Shown here piece by piece: positions 18,040 to 21,210 of a DNA stretch of 21,210 nucleotides. Location of the stretch: assembly GCA_027575765.1 (NCBI GenBank), contig JANBPT010000841.1, forward strand, positions 1 to 21,210. Direction: 5' to 3'. A program made the translations under genes and the position numbers. Numbering within the stretch: position 1 is the stretch's first letter; each line of letters begins with the position of its first letter. The notes below the pieces were generated by a model. The model did no database searches and was not told the DNA's origin. It was given only the letters and a program-made list of their open reading frames with translations. The DNA is from Tieghemiomyces parasiticus (Eukaryota > Kickxellomycota > Dimargaritomycetes > Dimargaritales > Dimargaritaceae).

Positions 18040-19485
18040 GTGGAGTGCCACTTACATCTTTTTTTCTACTCATACACTGTGGCCCATTCCTAACCTATCC
18101 ATTCCCCTATCTGTTTCTTGTCTGATCCAGTGAAGTACATAAACAGCCGTTCCAGCCGCCGGGGTGCAGGTCGGTCCATCAACTCTCCCTTTTTGCATTT
18201 ATTGGCCTCCTGTGTTCCGTGGTATTCATTTGGCTGTCATTGCTCGACTCTCCATCTCGACATATGTCTGCTTTCCGGCTACGGAACTCCAATTGCCACA
18301 GTTACTTGTTCCACCCTTGACCGACCTTTAACCAACTGTTCCGGACACTTTTCCAGGCCGCTCCCATTATCTTCCCTTCCCAACGCCCGTTTTCCTCCAC
18401 CTTCATTATTCACGACCCCACGATTGTACAACCTGGTACCTTTCACTTACACACCCACGGCCACGTCTCCGTACACACCAAAACACACTAGCAGCCCGTC
18501 CACAGCGTTGGGCAGCGCCACCACGCCCAAAGGGGTCGCTCCTCCCTTCAATTCCTTGCTCCCGCACTTCCACTTCCTTCCGCCCCCTTACTCGGCTCCC
18601 TTTGGTGTAGACCCTGACTACGGCACCCTATCTCTCAGTACGTGGCCTATCTTGCACATTCTGGACTCGGGAATGTCTTACCACCTTACTTGCCCCTATT
18701 CTGCTCGTTCATAATAGTGTGGCCCCGCCCTCGCTTGTAGCCTTTTATTCTCTCGGGCTTGAATGCCGCACGTAGCTTCACAGCGGTTAACATTTGGCCA
18801 ATACATTTGTCCTATTTGCTGCTCACTAACTCTCTCTACCACCTTGCCTATCACCATCAAGCCGCCGTGTGCCCTGGAACCCTTGGGCTCAGACTGGTCA
18901 GTTGACCTCGTGGCCCTAGAAATTCTACAACTATTTGATCCCCCCTCCTTCCCATCAATTCTCTCGCGCCCAACCTAGTATTACTGGCTTCCCTATTCCA
19001 CCTCTCCCTCCCTCCATACCCCCCTTATCGCCTCAGGCCTCCTCGGTCTGTATCCCGCGTATCTCTCTGTATTTTCTTGGTACGCCGCCTCCGTCTAAAA
19101 CGCAGTTATCGTTGACTGGGAAATGCTGCCGAGGCCTCATTGGCACTTGTAATATATAGGCCCCCTACCGTGGCTATCATATCTAGGTTATTTGCCTGTG
19201 GCTTTCAACTTACAAAGTCCCTGAAACCCGAGCGGGTGGCAGCCTACCCGACTCCACCATTGCCCGTTCACTTCGGCACCCCTGTCCCCTCATTCGTTTT
19301 AACCATCTGCAACTTCCATCCCACTTTCACCTGCTGTCTGTTTCTCGACGTCAGTGTGTCCGTTGCTTTTTGCCCTGTGGGGTCCGACTGCCCATTCCCA
19401 CCCTCTGCTGATCGATTTACAGCTCCATTACCATACCAAATTGATTCTATATTTCTCTTTTCGACCCCAATGAGTTAGCGTGACT
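18040..19485 (+). promoter_or_regulatory. 1.4-kb pyrimidine-rich stretch leading to the cyclin gene
   Basis: The plus strand is persistently C/T-rich; in 18541-18600, 50 of 60 bases are pyrimidines. CCAAT occurs at 18798-18802. A frame without an early ATG is open at about 18118-18714 and reads as Pro/Ser/Thr-rich peptide, which is what C/T-rich DNA gives by chance. Best explained as promoter plus long 5' leader, as seen on a smaller scale before PFK and the SET gene; an unrecognised upstream exon is possible. Confidence 0.4.
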
Positions 19486-20535
19486 ATGCTACCGAACCAC
19501 CAGCCCGCCCGGGCCACTGCATCCACCACCTTGGGACCCGCGGCCTCTGACACCAACTCAGCCCCAGCCAGCCTCACCACCACCCTGCCGAACTTATACC
19601 ATGAAGTTGATTCGGCACACCTCACTCACCTCGTCGCGGCCATGCTTGACCAGTTGATAGCCGTCAATGACAATATCCCCTTCGGCAAGGACCACCTCAC
19701 TCGGTTCCATTCCCGGGTATCACCGGGAATCTCGGTCTACGACTACCTGGTCCGTATCGTACGGTACACGACGCTCGAGAACACATGTCTACTCCTGCTC
19801 CTTGTGTACATTGATAGGGCCTCGGCGGCTAAGGTTCGCACCCACGCAGCCAGTTCGTCTTCACCCCCGGCCTTCCACATCTCGTCGCTCACCGTACATC
19901 GGTTCCTTATCACAGCCGTGACCATCGCCGCTAAGGCTGTTTGCGACTTTTACCATACCAATTCCCACTATGCCCGGGTGGGTGGGATCAGCGTTCAAGA
20001 GATTAACAGTCTCGAAATTGAACTGTTGATTATTATGGGGTGGGATGTCTCCACGAGATACGAGATGTTACAAAAGTACTATGTTAGTCTTGTCGTCCGC
20101 CATCCTAGTTACTGTCTACCCGATCCTGCCCTGGCCCTGGCTGCCGTCGTGCCAGTGTCGCCTAGCACCCCGACTCCGCTTGTCACCTCGAGCCCTGCTG
20201 CCACCACCACCACCGCCAACGCATTAACGGCACCGCCAGGGGTTGCTACCCGAAGCCCCGCTGCTACGGTTTCTATCGCCCAACATAGTGCTTTGCCCGG
20301 TCGTGATCCTAGTCACCTTCAACGCCACGACTCTGCCACGGCGACACGGCCCGCGGTGGAGTCACTTGAGGCTCCTCAATGTGGGGCCCTGCGGCGCCAG
20401 ATCTCGGCCTCGCCTCGGCATTCCCCGCACAGCCGGATCTCGGCTTCACCACGGCGGCCGGCGACTGTAGGTAGTACTAGGATCTCGCACGGTTCACCGG
20501 TCGAAACCAACCGGACGGTCCTGACCGACGGCTAG
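19486..20535 (+). CDS. PHO80: Pho80-like cyclin
   Basis: A 349-aa intronless ORF from ATG 19486. The same frame has a TGA at 19471-19473, so no longer ATG start exists. Residues about 45-205 form a Pho80/PCL-type cyclin box: LVAAMLDQLIAVND, FHSRVSPGISVYDYLVRI, LLVYIDR, then the diagnostic SLTVHRFLITAVTIAAK and FYHTNSHYARVGGIS followed by EINSLEIELL. Proteins of this family activate the Pho85/CDK5-like kinase; in yeast Pho80-Pho85 phosphorylates the transcription factor Pho4 and controls phosphate starvation genes. A Ser-rich insertion (about 120-128) separates helices. The C-terminal third is Ala/Pro/Ser/Thr-rich and disordered-looking, with two copies of ISASPR (306-311, 318-323) and a related RISHGSP. 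Assignment to the family is firm; choosing Pho80 over another PCL member is not. Confidence 0.88.
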   Translation: MLPNHQPARATASTTLGPAASDTNSAPASLTTTLPNLYHEVDSAHLTHLVAAMLDQLIAVNDNIPFGKDHLTRFHSRVSPGISVYDYLVRIVRYTTLENTCLLLLLVYIDRASAAKVRTHAASSSSPPAFHISSLTVHRFLITAVTIAAKAVCDFYHTNSHYARVGGISVQEINSLEIELLIIMGWDVSTRYEMLQKYYVSLVVRHPSYCLPDPALALAAVVPVSPSTPTPLVTSSPAATTTTANALTAPPGVATRSPAATVSIAQHSALPGRDPSHLQRHDSATATRPAVESLEAPQCGALRRQISASPRHSPHSRISASPRRPATVGSTRISHGSPVETNRTVLTDG

Positions 20536-21066
20536 CCCCAGGTGTGGCCGTACATCAAAAGAGAGGTTAGACCATTATTTATAAGCCGTTTCCTCGTTAC
20601 TGCCAACTAGTTGATCCATGATGCGCTGTACTCTATCTGTAATCTTTGTTCCCTCTTTATGCTGCCTATGTTTCATACTTATCGCCATAGCACCCTCCAC
20701 TTGCATTATGGCCTGCTTATGATTGTTCCCCGGATATATATGCCAGCCTGAGTGAACTGAAATTTAACCCGTTTTGATCCATGTGGCCTGATGAGGTAAA
20801 ATTGCTGACTGGCCTTCAATGGCATGTTAAGGCCAACATTTAATGCGTCAAATGAAAGTGCTGCGAGGTGAAGTGTATGTGTACACCTAAGGTAGTTAAT
20901 TTCCCCGCCACTATCTCTCATCGGAAAGTATTCCAAGGGGAATCTTAAAAAATCAAGGCATTTGGGGCGTTTCTGTACCAGGTTTATTTAGAGGAAGGAG
21001 TAAGGGAGACGAGGCTGGGTGGTGGTGAATACGCACCTACGGGATGGATGCGCCCCCAAATGCTGC
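20536..21066. other. Spacer between convergent cyclin and RPC34 genes
   Basis: Contains only 3' ends: the cyclin transcript reads in from the left and RPC34 from the right. AT-richer than the genes; no ORF with an ATG start and coding bias. A minus-strand polyadenylation signal for RPC34 is at 20983-20988. Confidence 0.55.
20983..20988 (-). terminator. Candidate polyadenylation signal of RPC34
   Basis: TTTATT on the plus strand is AATAAA on the minus strand, about 79 nt after the RPC34 stop codon at 21069-21067. Confidence 0.5.
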
Positions 21067-21210
21067 CTAAAAATCCAGCCAGTTTTTGTAATAGACACAG
21101 GTGGTGGGGCTGATGGCGCTGCCCATATGACATTGTTCAAACACGGGGCACTTGCCGCAGGGATTCCCCATTAGGGCATCGTCGGCGGCCTTGGAGCGGA
21201 CGGCCTTGTA
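21067..21210 (-). CDS. RPC34: C-terminus of RNA polymerase III subunit RPC34/RPC6 (partial)
   Basis: The minus strand from the right edge reads YKAVRSKAADDALMGNPCGK, then CPVFEQCHMGSAIS, and ends ...TCVYYKNWLDF before a TAG (21069-21067); the 5' part lies outside the window. This is the hallmark tail of RPC34/RPC6 (POLR3F in animals), the winged-helix subunit of the Pol III initiation subcomplex that contacts TFIIIB. The four cysteines in the pattern CxxCx6Cx10C match the set that holds a 4Fe-4S cluster in this subunit. The gene converges on the Pho80-like cyclin. Confidence 0.9.
   Translation of the reverse strand, partial: YKAVRSKAADDALMGNPCGKCPVFEQCHMGSAISPTTCVYYKNWLDF

Noticed and set aside
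18118..18714. 198-codon open frame before the cyclin
   Set aside because: It opens from a non-ATG codon, has no early ATG, and its Pro/Ser/Thr content follows from C/T-rich DNA. Kept only as a note in the leader entry.
18740..18748. GCCTTTTAT, matching the U5 snRNA loop consensus GCCUUUYAY
   Set aside because: The flanks are not complementary, so no stem closes the loop, and no Sm site is visible; a nine-base match by chance is likely.

Overview
The window looks like nuclear DNA from a fungus. The coding regions are GC-rich with G/C-ending codons. The genes have short spliceosomal introns with GTAAGT, GTAGGT or GTGAGT donors. The protein repertoire is typically fungal: a two-half ATP-phosphofructokinase with an N-terminal glyoxalase-like extension and a Pho80-type cyclin. 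Spaced-out genes, long pyrimidine-rich leaders and a PFK much longer than the yeast enzyme make me lean to an early-diverging lineage (Zoopagomycota/Kickxellomycotina-like). That placement is inference only.

Layout, left to right. (1) Positions 1-86, minus strand: the first 28 codons of an unidentified, probably membrane-spanning protein. (2) About 87-4440: roughly 4.3 kb in which I recognise no gene, with one imperfect 18-bp direct repeat. (3) 4440-5025: a pyrimidine-rich promoter/leader feeding PFK (5026-8370, intronless). (4) TRM1 (9112-12070), rebuilt here as seven exons and six introns, with two plausible start codons. (5) A 12500-12870 pyrimidine-rich leader, then an intronless SET-domain protein with a winged-helix-like module (12871-14805). 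(6) RPL11/uL5 (15432-16448), whose first exon carries only the ATG, followed by a 483-nt intron. (7) About 3 kb without a recognisable gene; its right half is another strongly pyrimidine-rich stretch leading into a Pho80-like cyclin (19486-20535). (8) At the right edge, convergent with the cyclin, the last 47 codons of the RNA polymerase III subunit RPC34/RPC6.

The genes are housekeeping (glycolysis, tRNA modification, ribosome, Pol III) plus two regulators (chromatin-type SET protein, CDK cyclin). They do not form a pathway or cluster, and I see no mobile element, CRISPR array, tRNA or rRNA. I did not find an obvious new biological system. The best leads are the dual-localisation architecture of TRM1, the unusual SET/winged-helix protein with a divergent SET motif, an in-frame relic-like extension after the PFK stop, and the long one-sided pyrimidine leaders. 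The gene models for TRM1 and RPL11 rest on reading splice sites by eye against remembered family patterns; no alignment was run.
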